Shown piece after piece: positions 8,491 through 18,470 of a stretch of 64,000 nt of DNA. This DNA is from an uncultured Eubacteriales bacterium (GTDB lineage Bacteria > Bacillota > Clostridia > Oscillospirales > CAG-272). Location of the stretch: positions 1 to 64,000 of the forward strand of contig CAKRPQ010000002.1 of NCBI GenBank assembly GCA_934385225.1, read 5' to 3'. Below the pieces are notes generated by a model, which saw only the letters and a program-made list of their open reading frames with translations, searched no databases and was not told the DNA's origin. Every line of letters starts with the position of its first letter. Positions within the stretch are counted from its first letter, which is position 1. Both the position numbers and the translations under genes were made by a program.

Positions 8491-10605
8491 TCAGTCCTGA
8501 CCGCCGCTTATCTCGTAATCGACCTGCGGCTCGCCGTCACTGTCCTTCGAAATGCTTATACTGACTATCGTTCCGACAGGTTTATCGCTCTTTACGGTAG
8601 TTCCCTCTCCGAGCGAAAGTTCAACCTCGCGGAGAAGCGATCTCGCCTTTTTGACTGTCATTCCGACAATATTCGGAACCTGATAGCCGTCGCAGTCTAT
8701 ATACTCTATCTGACCGCCCGCCGCAAAATCGCCGCTCGACACGGTATAATCAACCTTTGTGACACCCGACGAGATAGGTGTTCCGGGAACGGGAAGCTGT
8801 TCAAGGATAAGTCCCTCGGCAAGCTCGCCCGCCTGTTCCGTCTTATTTCCGAGAACAAGACCGTATTTTGCAAGTTCCGCCTTTGCCTTTTCAACCGTCA
8901 TTCCCGTAATATTCGGGACGGATTTTTCTCTGAAACTCTGACCGCCGCTGACGGTGAGTTTTATTTCCGCGCCGACTTCGATGCTCGTTCCGGGCAGAAC
9001 GCTCTGACCGATGACGACACCCGCCGCCTTATCGGATTCCTCATACGTTACATCGGAAACGGTAAGACCGAGGTTTGCGGCTTCCGTTCTCGCTTCGGTT
9101 TCGGTTTTAAGTCTGAAATCGGGAACATCGACCGTATTTCCGCCCGACGACTTGCCCATGCTGTAATAAACGGTAACCGTCGAACCCATAATGGCGGCGT
9201 CACCCGCCGCGGGATAAGTGTAGCAGACCTTTCCCTTGCCTATCGTATTATGGAATATCGGCTGTTCCTCGCACGTAAAGCCGAGCTTTTTTAGCGCGAG
9301 CTTTACGTCACGCAGGGACTGTCCCTCGTAATTTTCGAGTATGACGGTTTCTGGACCGAGGCTGAGCACGAGTTTAATCGTCGCTTTCTGTTTATCCTCT
9401 TTTACCTTTACCGTAGAGCCGGCTTCGGGCGTCTGTTCGAGAATTTTTCCCGCCTGGGCGTCCGAGCTGTATCTTTCCTCTGTCTGCACCTCATAATAGC
9501 GCGAGCTTAATCCTACCGCGTCCTGCGACGTATATATCGAACCGACTACATTCGGCACTTTTATCTCCACAAGCGAGCTGTCCGAGCCGAAAAACGCTTT
9601 AAGAACGATAACACCGCTGACGATAAGAACGACGGCAAACGCCGTGACGACGCCGAGTATCATCGGGAACATGGAACGGTTACCCGCCTGTTCTCTTCTC
9701 TCCGTTTTTGCCGCCGTTTTATGCGCCGTTTCGAGCTTGCGGCTCGGTTTGAACACAATATTCGGGTCGGCTTTGAGCCTTGCGAGCTGGCGGAGCATCT
9801 GTGCCGCGCTCTGGAAGCGCAGATCGGGATTTTTTTCCATCGCCGAAAGCGTTATCTGTTCAAGTCCGCGCGGTATCGCGGGATTTATCGAACGCGGCGG
9901 CACTGGCTGTTCTTTTATCTGCATAAGCGCAACCGAAATCGGGCTTTCATCGTAAAAGGGCAGTCTTCCGCAGGACATTTCGTACATCATAACGCCGACG
10001 GAATATATATCGCTCCTGCGGTCGATCGCCTTGCCCTCCGCCTGTTCGGGACTGATATAATAGACCGTTCCGATCGCTTTGTCGGTAAGCGTGAGCGTTT
10101 CGGCGTTCGGGAGCTTCGCTATGCCGAAGTCCATCACCTTTATTACGCCGTTTTTAAGGAGCATTATATTCTGCGGTTTTATATCCCTGTGCACTATCCC
10201 CTTTGAGTGCGCGTGGTCAAGCGCGCGAAGGATCTGCTCCGTGTAACTGATTATTTCGCTGAGCGACAGGACTCCGCGTTTTGTCATATAGTCTTTGAGA
10301 GTGATGCCCTCAATATATTCCATGACTATATACTTGACGTGGCTCTTCACCGAAACGTTATATATTTTGACTATATTCGGGTGCGAAAGCATCGCAACCG
10401 CTCTCGATTCGTTTACAAAACGCTTGACCTGCGCTATATCCGAGGCAATATCGTCTTTGAGCATCTTTATCGCGACCGTTTTCTTCTCAAAAAGGTCGTA
10501 TCCCTCAAAGACCACCGCCATGCCGCCTGTTCCTATTGTTTTGAGAATACGATAGCGGTTATCGAACACCTGCCCGACGTATCTGTCGTAACTTTCAATA
10601 TTCAT
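8491..10605 (-). CDS. prkC: PASTA-domain Ser/Thr protein kinase (PrkC/PknB type)
   Basis: A transmembrane kinase that senses peptidoglycan fragments or lipid II and phosphorylates proteins of growth, division and dormancy. The 704-residue product has a complete kinase domain: the glycine loop IGTGGMAVVFEG near 20, VAIKMLK, the catalytic loop HRDIKPQN near 135, DFGIAK and the YYISPEQAEG segment. One transmembrane helix follows at about 313-340. The extracellular part contains five PASTA-like repeats, the clearest opening with VPNVVGS, VDVPDFRL, VPNITGMT and VPNIVGMT. The cognate phosphatase gene lies just upstream. Length and domain order are typical, though five PASTA repeats is at the high end. 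Confidence 0.97.
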   Translation of the reverse strand: MNIESYDRYVGQVFDNRYRILKTIGTGGMAVVFEGYDLFEKKTVAIKMLKDDIASDIAQVKRFVNESRAVAMLSHPNIVKIYNVSVKSHVKYIVMEYIEGITLKDYMTKRGVLSLSEIISYTEQILRALDHAHSKGIVHRDIKPQNIMLLKNGVIKVMDFGIAKLPNAETLTLTDKAIGTVYYISPEQAEGKAIDRRSDIYSVGVMMYEMSCGRLPFYDESPISVALMQIKEQPVPPRSINPAIPRGLEQITLSAMEKNPDLRFQSAAQMLRQLARLKADPNIVFKPSRKLETAHKTAAKTERREQAGNRSMFPMILGVVTAFAVVLIVSGVIVLKAFFGSDSSLVEIKVPNVVGSIYTSQDAVGLSSRYYEVQTEERYSSDAQAGKILEQTPEAGSTVKVKEDKQKATIKLVLSLGPETVILENYEGQSLRDVKLALKKLGFTCEEQPIFHNTIGKGKVCYTYPAAGDAAIMGSTVTVYYSMGKSSGGNTVDVPDFRLKTETEARTEAANLGLTVSDVTYEESDKAAGVVIGQSVLPGTSIEVGAEIKLTVSGGQSFREKSVPNITGMTVEKAKAELAKYGLVLGNKTEQAGELAEGLILEQLPVPGTPISSGVTKVDYTVSSGDFAAGGQIEYIDCDGYQVPNIVGMTVKKARSLLREVELSLGEGTTVKSDKPVGTIVSISISKDSDGEPQVDYEISGGQD

Positions 10606-10644
10606 ATTCCGATTTTTCTCCGATCATATTTGACGTTCGCGTGG

Positions 10645-11409
10645 TCAAAGTCCGAGAAGCAGGGCGGTTATGTTGTCGGCACCGCCGTTCTTGTTAGCTT
10701 TTTCGATAAGTTCCGAGACCTTCTTTTCAAGCGTCCCGTCACCCGAAACCGTTTTCGCTATGTCCTCGTCCGTCACCATGTTCGTAAGTCCGTCCGAGCA
10801 GAGAAGGAAGTATATATTTTCTCCCTTGCCTTTTTCGACGGCATCGACGTCGGCTTCAAGCCCGTCCGTCGTTCCGACAGCTCTCGTTATGATGTTGCGG
10901 TTCGTACTGTTCTTTGCCTCCTCGGGCGTAAGTCTGCCCATATCGACAAGATACTGCACATACGAGTGGTCGTGCGTTATCTGCGTGATTTTTCCGTCGT
11001 TTATGCGGTAGATACGGCTGTCGCCGACGTTTATCGAATATATGTTTCCGTCGGCAATGAAAAGCGCGACAAGGGTCGTACCCATTCCCGCAAGTTCGGG
11101 ATTCTTTCTCGCCGTTCCGAGGACTGCCGAATTTGCCTCCTCCGCCGCGTTTCCGAGAAGTATCCTGACGTTTACTCCGCTCATATCGACAGTTTTGCCG
11201 TCGTCCCTCATTCTCGGCAGGCACACCGCCTTTATCTCGCCCGAAAAGGCGTCAAGAGCAATTCTGCTCGCCTCTTCGCCGCCGTTTGCGCCGCCCATTC
11301 CGTCGCAGACCGCAAGAAGCAGAACGTTATCGGCAAGCCTGTATATGCCGAAATTATCCTGATTTCCTTTCCTCTTCTTGCCAACGTCCGTTTTTCCGAA
11401 ATATATCAT
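10645..11409 (-). CDS. prpC: PP2C-type Ser/Thr protein phosphatase
   Basis: A cytoplasmic metal-dependent phosphatase that reverses the action of the neighbouring PASTA kinase. The 254-residue protein has the PPM metal ligands and motifs in order: GNQDNFGIY near residue 15, VCDGMGGANGGE near 35, GTTLVALF, VGDSRIYRI, HDHSYVQ, LLCSDGLTNMV and GGADNITAL near the end. Length matches bacterial single-domain PP2C enzymes. It is placed between rlmN and prkC as in many Firmicutes. Confidence 0.96.
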   Translation of the reverse strand: MIYFGKTDVGKKRKGNQDNFGIYRLADNVLLLAVCDGMGGANGGEEASRIALDAFSGEIKAVCLPRMRDDGKTVDMSGVNVRILLGNAAEEANSAVLGTARKNPELAGMGTTLVALFIADGNIYSINVGDSRIYRINDGKITQITHDHSYVQYLVDMGRLTPEEAKNSTNRNIITRAVGTTDGLEADVDAVEKGKGENIYFLLCSDGLTNMVTDEDIAKTVSGDGTLEKKVSELIEKANKNGGADNITALLLGL

Positions 11410-11466
11410 ACAAATTCACCGTTACCGTCGCACAGATACGCGGTATCCTTTCTTTGCCATGTCAAA

Positions 11467-12579
11467 TCAGATGTCTTTTTCGGTTTTTGCCCCGTTTTCC
11501 TCTTTGCCCGAATCGTCTTCGAGTGCGCTTTCGCGGCGGAGCTGACCGCAGGAAGCGTTTATATCCGAGCCGAGTTTTCTGCGCACCGTTGCCCTTATGC
11601 CTTTGCTTTCAAGAGTGCGTGAAAACGCTTTTATCGCGTCCGCGCCGCTCTTTTTGAAGCACGTTTCCTTTACCTCGTTCACGGGTATGAGATTGACGTG
11701 GATAGGCATCGTTTCGCTTCTCGTCCGAAGCGCTCTGTTGAGTGTTTCGGCAAGGCGGAGAGCGTGGCGCACGGTATCGTTTTCGCCCGCTATCAGCGTA
11801 TATTCAAACGAGATACGCCGTCCCGTGCTTTTATAATAATCCCGACAGGCGCGAAGAAGCGTCTCAACGTTCCACCTGTTATTCACGGGCATTATCTTTG
11901 AACGCGTCTCGTCGTCGGGTGCATGAAGCGAGATTGAGAGCGTTATCGGCAGCGAGAGCCTTGCAAGCTCATATATTTTATCCGCCAGTCCGCAGGTCGA
12001 AAGGGAGATATGCCTGTAACCTATGCAAAGTCCCTTCTCGTCGCCGACAAGCGTGAGAAATTTCACAACATTATCAAAATTATCGAGCGGTTCGCCTATT
12101 CCCATCATTACGATGTTCGATATGCGCACACCCATATCCTTTTCGGCCGATATGATCTGACCGAGAAGCTCCGACGGACGCAGATCGCGCACCTTTCCGC
12201 CTATGGTCGACGCGCAGAAACGGCACCCCATTCTGCAACCTACCTGCGACGAGATACATATCGTGTTTCCGTGCTCGTACTTCATCACAACGCTCTCAAT
12301 GCAGTTTCCGTCGGAAAGCATAAAGAGGTATTTCACCGTTCCGTCGAGCTTTGAAACGAGCTTTTTCTTTATCTTAGGCAGAAAATAATATGTATTCTCC
12401 GCGAGCTTTTCTTTGAGTGTTTTCGGGATATTCGTCATTTCTTCGGGCGAGACTCCCTTTTGCAGCCCCGCGAACATCTGCGAGGCTCTGTATTTCGGCT
12501 CGCCGAGAACGGTGAGAAGTTCTTCGAGTTCCGTCGCGGAAAGCGAGAGCAGATCGGTTTTTCCCTCTGTGTTTATCAT
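11467..12579 (-). CDS. rlmN: 23S rRNA (adenine2503-C2) methyltransferase RlmN
   Basis: A radical-SAM enzyme that methylates C2 of A2503 in 23S rRNA and of A37 in some tRNAs. The 370-residue protein contains the [4Fe-4S] ligand motif in CRMGCRFCAST near residue 115 and the conserved MGIGEPLDNFDNV, and near the C-terminus ASCGQLRRE holds the cysteine that carries the transient methyl group. The N-terminal helical RNA-binding part (KYRASQMF) is present. The last ~25 residues form a charged tail beyond the usual end. Confidence 0.97.
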   Translation of the reverse strand: MINTEGKTDLLSLSATELEELLTVLGEPKYRASQMFAGLQKGVSPEEMTNIPKTLKEKLAENTYYFLPKIKKKLVSKLDGTVKYLFMLSDGNCIESVVMKYEHGNTICISSQVGCRMGCRFCASTIGGKVRDLRPSELLGQIISAEKDMGVRISNIVMMGIGEPLDNFDNVVKFLTLVGDEKGLCIGYRHISLSTCGLADKIYELARLSLPITLSISLHAPDDETRSKIMPVNNRWNVETLLRACRDYYKSTGRRISFEYTLIAGENDTVRHALRLAETLNRALRTRSETMPIHVNLIPVNEVKETCFKKSGADAIKAFSRTLESKGIRATVRRKLGSDINASCGQLRRESALEDDSGKEENGAKTEKDI

Positions 12580-12589
12580 TTATTATCCT

Positions 12590-13900
12590 TTACGTTTTTA
12601 TGAGTTTCGCGATAAAGAACCCGTCACTTCCGTCAGACGACGGGAGAAACGTATATGTTCCGTTTTCTGCCGTAATACCGCACACGGAAAACGGCACGGG
12701 TCTCATTTCGGGGTGAAGCGAAACAATTCTTTCGACGTTTCTTTCGTTCTCTTCGGGAAGAACGGTGCAGGTCGAATATACAAGCGTTCCACCCTTTTTC
12801 AGATACTTTATGCAGTTCTCCGAAATTTCAAGCTGAACATCGGGAAGTCTTTTTATATCGGCTGCGTTTTTATATCTGATTTCGGGCTTTTTTGCAATGA
12901 CTCCGAGTCCCGAACAGGGAACGTCAAGAAGAAGCACGTCCGCGCTTTCTTCAAGCTCTGCGTCGAATTTTCTGCCGTCGCGCGCCGCTGCTTCGATAAT
13001 GTCTATACCGAGCCGTTTCGCGCCGTTTCTTATAAGCGACAGCTTATTTTCGTGGAGGTCAAACGACTTTATCACGCCCTCGTTCTCCATCATCATCGCC
13101 ACCGAAAAACTCTTTCCGCCGGGGCAGGCGCACGCGTCGATAACGGTATCGCCCTTCTTTGCGCCCGTGACGAGAGCGCATATCTGCGAGACCTCGTCCT
13201 GCACGAAAAACAATCCCTCGTCATTTTCGCCGACAAGTGACGAATAACCGTCCGCGTCCGAAATTTTTATGCCGAACGGCGAAAATTCCGTCTTGGAGAC
13301 CTTTGCGCCGTCCCTCAGCAGTTTTTCGGCAAGCTCGTCGCGCGAAATTTTAAGAGTATTGGTTCTGAGTGTCATCGGCGGGTGATTTTCCGACGCCGAG
13401 AGCATTTTTTCGGTTTTTTCTTCGCCGAGTCTGTCCATAAGAAGCTCGCAGACATCGGGCGAAACCGAATATTTTACCGAAAAATACTCCGCCGTGCCGT
13501 TTTCTCTTTGCGGCAGCGGTATCTGCTTGCCTGTGCGCACAAATGCGCGCAGGAGCGCGTTGACAAAGCCTTTCGAGCGTTTTCCCGCAAGCTCGACGCT
13601 CTCGTTTATCGCCGCATGATCGGGAATTTTATCCATATATGCAAGCTGATATATCCCCATTCTGAGGATATTCCGCGTCGCTTTTTCAATTTTCGACGGT
13701 GGGATTGACGAAAGCCCGTCGATAACATAGTCAAGAGTTATCTTTCTTTCGACCGTGCCGTAAACGAGAGCGGTAAGAAGCGCTCTGTCCGCGCCGTCAA
13801 AGCCTTTTCTTCTGATTTCGGTGTCAAGCGCTATATTCGAATACTGTCCCTGTAATTCAAGTCCCGAAAGAAGCGAAAGAGCCGAGGATCTGACATTCAT
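12590..13900 (-). CDS. rsmB: 16S rRNA (cytosine967-C5) methyltransferase RsmB
   Basis: Methylates C967 of 16S rRNA with S-adenosylmethionine. The 436-residue protein has an N-terminal NusB-like RNA-binding domain (about 1-130) and a Rossmann methyltransferase domain with the SAM site VIDACACPGGKSF, DVPCSGLGV and the catalytic-cysteine motif YSTCTVLPEEN. The frame is open for 29 more codons upstream, but those would overlap the preceding peptidase gene. The ATG at 13900, preceded by AGGAG and beginning MNVRSSALSLL, fits the family start. Confidence 0.95.
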   Translation of the reverse strand: MNVRSSALSLLSGLELQGQYSNIALDTEIRRKGFDGADRALLTALVYGTVERKITLDYVIDGLSSIPPSKIEKATRNILRMGIYQLAYMDKIPDHAAINESVELAGKRSKGFVNALLRAFVRTGKQIPLPQRENGTAEYFSVKYSVSPDVCELLMDRLGEEKTEKMLSASENHPPMTLRTNTLKISRDELAEKLLRDGAKVSKTEFSPFGIKISDADGYSSLVGENDEGLFFVQDEVSQICALVTGAKKGDTVIDACACPGGKSFSVAMMMENEGVIKSFDLHENKLSLIRNGAKRLGIDIIEAAARDGRKFDAELEESADVLLLDVPCSGLGVIAKKPEIRYKNAADIKRLPDVQLEISENCIKYLKKGGTLVYSTCTVLPEENERNVERIVSLHPEMRPVPFSVCGITAENGTYTFLPSSDGSDGFFIAKLIKT

Positions 13901-13907
13901 CTTCGGT

Positions 13908-14597
13908 TTATCTCCTGTCGTTTCTGCGTCCGAGGAGGAGCATAAGACGAAGCACCTGCGCAAGAGACGATGCAAGTGCCGCAACATAAGTCAGTGCCGC
14001 CGCTGTGAGAACCTTTCTTGCGCCGCTTATTTCGCTCCCGTCAAGTCTGCCGCACGAGCGAAGTGCCGCAAGCGCACGTCTGCTCGCGTTGAATTCGACG
14101 GGGATCGTTACCGCCTGAAATACGGCGGTCAGCGAATAGAGGATTATTCCTATCATCGCAAGTTCATAAAGCGAAAAAATGAATCCGATAAGGAAAATGG
14201 GCATTGCAAGCGTCGAACCTATGCGCGTCGCGGGGATTATCGCCGCGCGGAGCTTCATCGGCGAATAGCCTTTTGCATACTGCACCGCGTGTCCCGCCTC
14301 GTGCGCGGCAACGCCGACGGCGGCTATTCCCGTCGAGCCGTAAACGCCGCCCGAAAGCCTTATGACGTTTGTCGTCGGGTCAAAATGGTCGGTAAGTTCG
14401 CCCGCAATATGCTCTATGCGAACGCCCGTAAGTCCGTTTGAGTCGAGAATCAGTCTTGCCGCATCGTACCCCGTCATTCCGCATTTTGTGCCGATTTTAT
14501 TGTACTTTGAGTAGGTGCTCTGAACGAGTATCTGCGCCCAAAGCGCGAATATGAGCGCGGGAAGAATAACAAGATATGTGCTGTCGTAATAGAACAT
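13908..14597 (-). CDS. Membrane zinc metallopeptidase (YugP-like, Zn_peptidase_2)
   Basis: A 229-residue integral membrane protein with the zinc-binding HEAGH motif near residue 97 and hydrophobic helices at about 5-25, 118-165 and 195-222. The sequence around the motif (GVAAHEAGHAVQYAKGYSP) is characteristic of the YugP-type family, whose substrates are not well known. It lies between fmt and rsmB, a place it occupies in many Clostridia, so a coupling with translation-factor maturation genes is positional only. Confidence 0.9.
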   Translation of the reverse strand: MFYYDSTYLVILPALIFALWAQILVQSTYSKYNKIGTKCGMTGYDAARLILDSNGLTGVRIEHIAGELTDHFDPTTNVIRLSGGVYGSTGIAAVGVAAHEAGHAVQYAKGYSPMKLRAAIIPATRIGSTLAMPIFLIGFIFSLYELAMIGIILYSLTAVFQAVTIPVEFNASRRALAALRSCGRLDGSEISGARKVLTAAALTYVAALASSLAQVLRLMLLLGRRNDRR

Positions 14598-14618
14598 CTG
14601 AAAATTCTCCTTTCGGTT

Positions 14619-15551
14619 TTATGACAGAATATCGCCTATGGAAATCTTTCTGCCTCGTATAAAATCCTGTGCGTCCATTCTCCCCTTTCCCTCAGGCAGA
14701 ACACGGAGAATATCGACGCAGCCTCCGTCGCCGCAGGCGACAGTTATTCCGTTATCGAGCGAGACGACAGTTCCCGCCTTTTCGCGCGAAGTTTTGTCGG
14801 AAATAATGCTCTTTATAACCTTTAACAGTTTTCCGTCGCCCGTATGCGTGAACGCGAGCGGGATCGGAGAAAGACCGCGGATAAGGTCGTGAACCTGTTT
14901 TGCGCTTTTGCAGAAATCTATCAGGCAGTCGGATTTTTCTATCTTCGCTGCATACGTCATCTCGGCGTCGTTCTGCTTTTCGCGTGTCGCAGTGCCGTTT
15001 CTTATCGCGTTTACGGTTTCAAGGAGCAGTTTTGCGCCGCATTCTCCGAGCTTATCGTGAATATCCTCAAAATTGTCGTCCGCGCCTATCTCAACTTCGC
15101 GCTTCATTATCATATCGCCCGTGTCAAGTCCGACGTCCATATACATCGTCGTTATCCCCGTAACGGCCTCGCCGTCGATTATAGCCCGCTGCATAGGTGC
15201 GGCTCCGCGGTACTTCGGGAGAAGCGAGCCGTGAACGTTAATACAGCCGTATTTCGGGTAATTTATCACGTTTTCGGGCAATATCTTGCCGTATGCGACG
15301 ACGATTATCATTTCGGGGCCTATCTGCGAAAGAGTTTCGGCAAACTCGTCACCTCGGAGCGTTTTCGGCTGATAAACGGGTATTCCGCGTTCTTCCGCAA
15401 ACACTTTGACGGGCGGCGGGCAGAGTTCGTATCCTCTGCCCTTCGGTTTATCCGTCTGCGTGACGACGCCGACGACGTTTTCACCCGCATCGCATAGTGC
15501 GCGAAGTGAAAACAGCGCAAAATCGGGCGTTCCCATAAACAAAATCTTCAT
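14619..15551 (-). CDS. fmt: Methionyl-tRNA formyltransferase
   Basis: Formylates initiator Met-tRNA using 10-formyltetrahydrofolate. The 310-residue protein opens with KILFMGTPDFA, has the catalytic region NVHGSLLPKYRGAAPMQRA near residues 108-126, and TGITTMYMDVGLDTGDM, followed by a C-terminal OB-like tRNA-binding domain. Length is normal. It lies 19 nt downstream of def, the enzyme that later removes the formyl group. Confidence 0.97.
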   Translation of the reverse strand: MKILFMGTPDFALFSLRALCDAGENVVGVVTQTDKPKGRGYELCPPPVKVFAEERGIPVYQPKTLRGDEFAETLSQIGPEMIIVVAYGKILPENVINYPKYGCINVHGSLLPKYRGAAPMQRAIIDGEAVTGITTMYMDVGLDTGDMIMKREVEIGADDNFEDIHDKLGECGAKLLLETVNAIRNGTATREKQNDAEMTYAAKIEKSDCLIDFCKSAKQVHDLIRGLSPIPLAFTHTGDGKLLKVIKSIISDKTSREKAGTVVSLDNGITVACGDGGCVDILRVLPEGKGRMDAQDFIRGRKISIGDILS

Positions 15552-15570
15552 TATATCACTTCCGTCCGTT

Positions 15571-16023
15571 TCAGTCGTACATTTCTATCGCTTCGTCGAT
15601 GAACAGCTTGCCGTCAAGGTGGTCAAGCTCGTGGCAGAACGCCCTTGCGAGAAGTCCGCTGCCGCTTATGTCAAATTCCTTTCCGTCTCTGCCCATCGCG
15701 CGCACGGTGACGTGCATGGGTCTCCGCGTCTTTCCGCTTCTGCCGGGTATCGACAGGCAGCCTTCGACCTCCTCCTGCACGCCCGCTTTCGCGATAATTC
15801 TCGGATTTATAAGCTCTATAAGCTGTCCCGGCTCGGTTTCAATGACAACGACCCTGCGAAGCACGCCGACCTGCGGTGCCGCAAGTCCGCAGCCGTCCGC
15901 CGCCCTCATAGTTTCCGCCATATCGTCAAGAAGTGTGCATATTCTCGGCGTTACCGTCTCAACGGGACGGCAGGTCTTTCTGAGCGTCTCGTCTCCTATT
16001 TTCAGTATGTTCAGTTTTGCCAT
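15571..16023 (-). CDS. def: Peptide deformylase
   Basis: Removes the N-formyl group from nascent proteins. The 150-residue product has all three family motifs: GCGLAAPQVG, EGCLSIPG with the metal-binding cysteine, and HELDH near residue 130. The frame extends nine codons further upstream, but the ATG at 16023 has a GGAGG site seven bases before it and gives the typical MAKLNILKIGDETL start. It lies 20 nt after the GH78 gene. Confidence 0.96.
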   Translation of the reverse strand: MAKLNILKIGDETLRKTCRPVETVTPRICTLLDDMAETMRAADGCGLAAPQVGVLRRVVVIETEPGQLIELINPRIIAKAGVQEEVEGCLSIPGRSGKTRRPMHVTVRAMGRDGKEFDISGSGLLARAFCHELDHLDGKLFIDEAIEMYD

Positions 16024-16043
16024 TTTAACCTCCGTTTTTGTTT

Positions 16044-18431
16044 TTAACAAATATATCTCCTTGCCATCGAACCGTTTTTGAATCTCTCCGATGTTTTTAT
16101 TACAGTCATATCATCGGCGTCGCCGTACTTATATCTGACGAAGTCGTTCTGACCGTCGCGGACAAACATATAGCCGTCGGGAAGTCTTATCTCCGTCTTT
16201 ACTCCCTCGTCCGCCTTCACGGTGAGTTTTACGTTCTCGCCGTCTCTCTGCCACTTTATGTAAACTCTGCCTGCGGGCGCGTCGTAGTGTCCTTCGGCGA
16301 AATCAAGCGTGCTTATGAAATTCGGCGCGACAACTATTCTGTTTGCGTCTTTTCCCGTCGGGTTGACGTTCACACCGAGTATTCTGCGCAGGAAGAAGTG
16401 ATTTATGTCACCGTAGAAATGGTGGTTAAGCGACGCGAGCGCGCCGTATGTACTTGCGATGCTTTCGGGAAGCGACGTCATCGGCAGTTTGTTTACATAG
16501 TAGCCGTAGGACGGGAAATCCTCTTTTGCTATAAGGTGATATGCAAGGTCGGCGTTGCCTGTCATTGCAAGCGCGTGGAATATCGTACGAAGCCCAAGGA
16601 AGCCGACGTCGAAGTTGTCGCCCTCGTCGTGTACCGTTTCGGCGAGTTTCTTTCCGGCGGCATTAAGCTCCGCGCCCTCGAAAATGCCGTAGTAGATGCA
16701 CATTGCAAGTCCCGTCTGCGAATGGCAGGTCGTCGTCATCGTGCAGAAATCTATCAGATTTTCTCTTATTGCTTTCTTTACCTCATCGCCAAGGTTTTTA
16801 GCGTACGAAGCGTCAAGAGTGTTGCCTATCGCGCAGAACATCTCCTCGCCCTTGCGGCACATATCATAGACCATGATACTGTCCGTGAGTGCAAGCGTAG
16901 GCTGTACCTTACCGCCGTCAACGGGTATCCAGTCGCCGAGACCTATGTGAATAAGTCCGTCATCGTCGCGTTTCGACGCGATATATTCAAGATAACGCAT
17001 CATCATATGACGGTTTTCTCTTATTATTTCCGTATCGCCTCTGTAATGATACATCATATAGGGAAGATTGAAAATAACGCTGTCCCATGCGGGTCCGTTA
17101 CCCCAATCAAAACCCCAGCCTGCCGTCGGAATGATACCGGGAATCGCGCCCTCGATATTCTGGGCATGTCTTATGTTGCAGAGCCATTCGCGATAGCTGT
17201 TTTCTGGTGTGAACGTCATTATCATATGCTCTGCCGACGCGGAGGCGTCACCCGTCCAGCCGTTTTTCTCTCTGTGCGGGCAGTCGGTCGGGAAATACCA
17301 GAAGTTCGAAAGGTCGGAATTGAGTGCCATTGCGAAAAGTTTATTGACTATATCGTTCGAACATCTGAAATCCGCTCTCATCTTCATATCCGAATGTGCG
17401 CGGAGGAATGTCATTGCCTCTTTTGTTGCCTGTTCTTCCGTTATTCCGTTTACATAAATGTATCTGCAACCGTGATATGTGAACATAGGGACGAATACTT
17501 CCTCGTCCTTATCGCCGCGGCAGATATAAATATCTCTCTGCGAGTAACCGTTCGGGTAGAAACCTATATTTTGATATGTAAGTCTGCCCTCCTCGTCAAG
17601 ATACTCTCCGCACTGGAAAGAAATCTTCTGACCTCTCCTTGCGTCCTTTATCTTAAAGCGGAAAACACCCGCCGTGTTTACACCGAAATCGTAAATATAA
17701 CCGCCTGTCATTTCGACATTACGGTCGGGAATGTCCATGCCTTTGATCGATTCGGCAATGTCATTCATTTCCTTGTATGGAACAAGTTCTCCCTTTTTGA
17801 TTGAAACGGGAGGTATTTCCTCCTTTACCTTTACGGGTTCTGCCGTGCAGAGCTTTGCTTCTCCTCTCGGATTTTCAGCCTTCATGACGGGCTTCCAGTC
17901 ATGCGCGTCAAATCCTGCCTCGCACCAGCCGTCCTCTTCGAGACGCGCGTCGTAATGAACGCCGCTGCGCAGATCGTTGAACATTATCGGAGACTCTTTC
18001 CAAACAAGAGATGTCGCGTCAAACTCTACCGTCTCGCCGCCTGCTTCCGCGCGGAAGCTGAACGCCGTTTTCGGTGACGAGGTATAAACAGCATCACAGA
18101 AATTCCAGACAGCCGTTTTGGGGTTCTGCATACCGTCGCCGAGAACTATTCCTATCACATTTTCGCCCTCGCGCAGCCTGTCCGTAAGGTCATAGAGGTC
18201 ATAGTAGATCAGATCGTCGCTGTTTGAGATATAAGGCGAGGTAAGTCCCTTTGTTATCATTTTACCGTTCACAAACAGGTCGTAAAAACCGAGTCCCGTG
18301 ATAAGTATTTCCGCTTTTTCGGGCTTTGCGCGAAGCGTAAAGCTCTTTCTCATTGCGGGCGACGGCACATGGCGGTCGTATTTGTTATAATCGTATCCCG
18401 CGCATACAAATCTCTTTGAAAAATCGAGCAT
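16044..18431 (-). CDS. GH78-type alpha-L-rhamnosidase-like enzyme
   Basis: A 795-residue cytoplasmic glycoside hydrolase that I place in GH78, whose members release alpha-L-rhamnose from plant glycosides and pectic oligosaccharides. An N-terminal beta-sandwich (ITGLGFYDLFVNGKMI) is followed by the family segment with DCPHREKNGWTGDA near residue 387, which holds the conserved acidic residues, then (alpha/alpha)6-barrel features such as GPAWDSV and GLGDW. No signal peptide is present, so it would act on imported oligosaccharides. It lies in frame with and between priA and def in a housekeeping operon, an unusual place. Its own promoter is not clear. The exact sugar specificity is uncertain. Confidence 0.85.
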   Translation of the reverse strand: MLDFSKRFVCAGYDYNKYDRHVPSPAMRKSFTLRAKPEKAEILITGLGFYDLFVNGKMITKGLTSPYISNSDDLIYYDLYDLTDRLREGENVIGIVLGDGMQNPKTAVWNFCDAVYTSSPKTAFSFRAEAGGETVEFDATSLVWKESPIMFNDLRSGVHYDARLEEDGWCEAGFDAHDWKPVMKAENPRGEAKLCTAEPVKVKEEIPPVSIKKGELVPYKEMNDIAESIKGMDIPDRNVEMTGGYIYDFGVNTAGVFRFKIKDARRGQKISFQCGEYLDEEGRLTYQNIGFYPNGYSQRDIYICRGDKDEEVFVPMFTYHGCRYIYVNGITEEQATKEAMTFLRAHSDMKMRADFRCSNDIVNKLFAMALNSDLSNFWYFPTDCPHREKNGWTGDASASAEHMIMTFTPENSYREWLCNIRHAQNIEGAIPGIIPTAGWGFDWGNGPAWDSVIFNLPYMMYHYRGDTEIIRENRHMMMRYLEYIASKRDDDGLIHIGLGDWIPVDGGKVQPTLALTDSIMVYDMCRKGEEMFCAIGNTLDASYAKNLGDEVKKAIRENLIDFCTMTTTCHSQTGLAMCIYYGIFEGAELNAAGKKLAETVHDEGDNFDVGFLGLRTIFHALAMTGNADLAYHLIAKEDFPSYGYYVNKLPMTSLPESIASTYGALASLNHHFYGDINHFFLRRILGVNVNPTGKDANRIVVAPNFISTLDFAEGHYDAPAGRVYIKWQRDGENVKLTVKADEGVKTEIRLPDGYMFVRDGQNDFVRYKYGDADDMTVIKTSERFKNGSMARRYIC

Positions 18432-18470
18432 AAAAAGTTCCTCTCTTTTCTTAAATTACTGTTTTTCTGT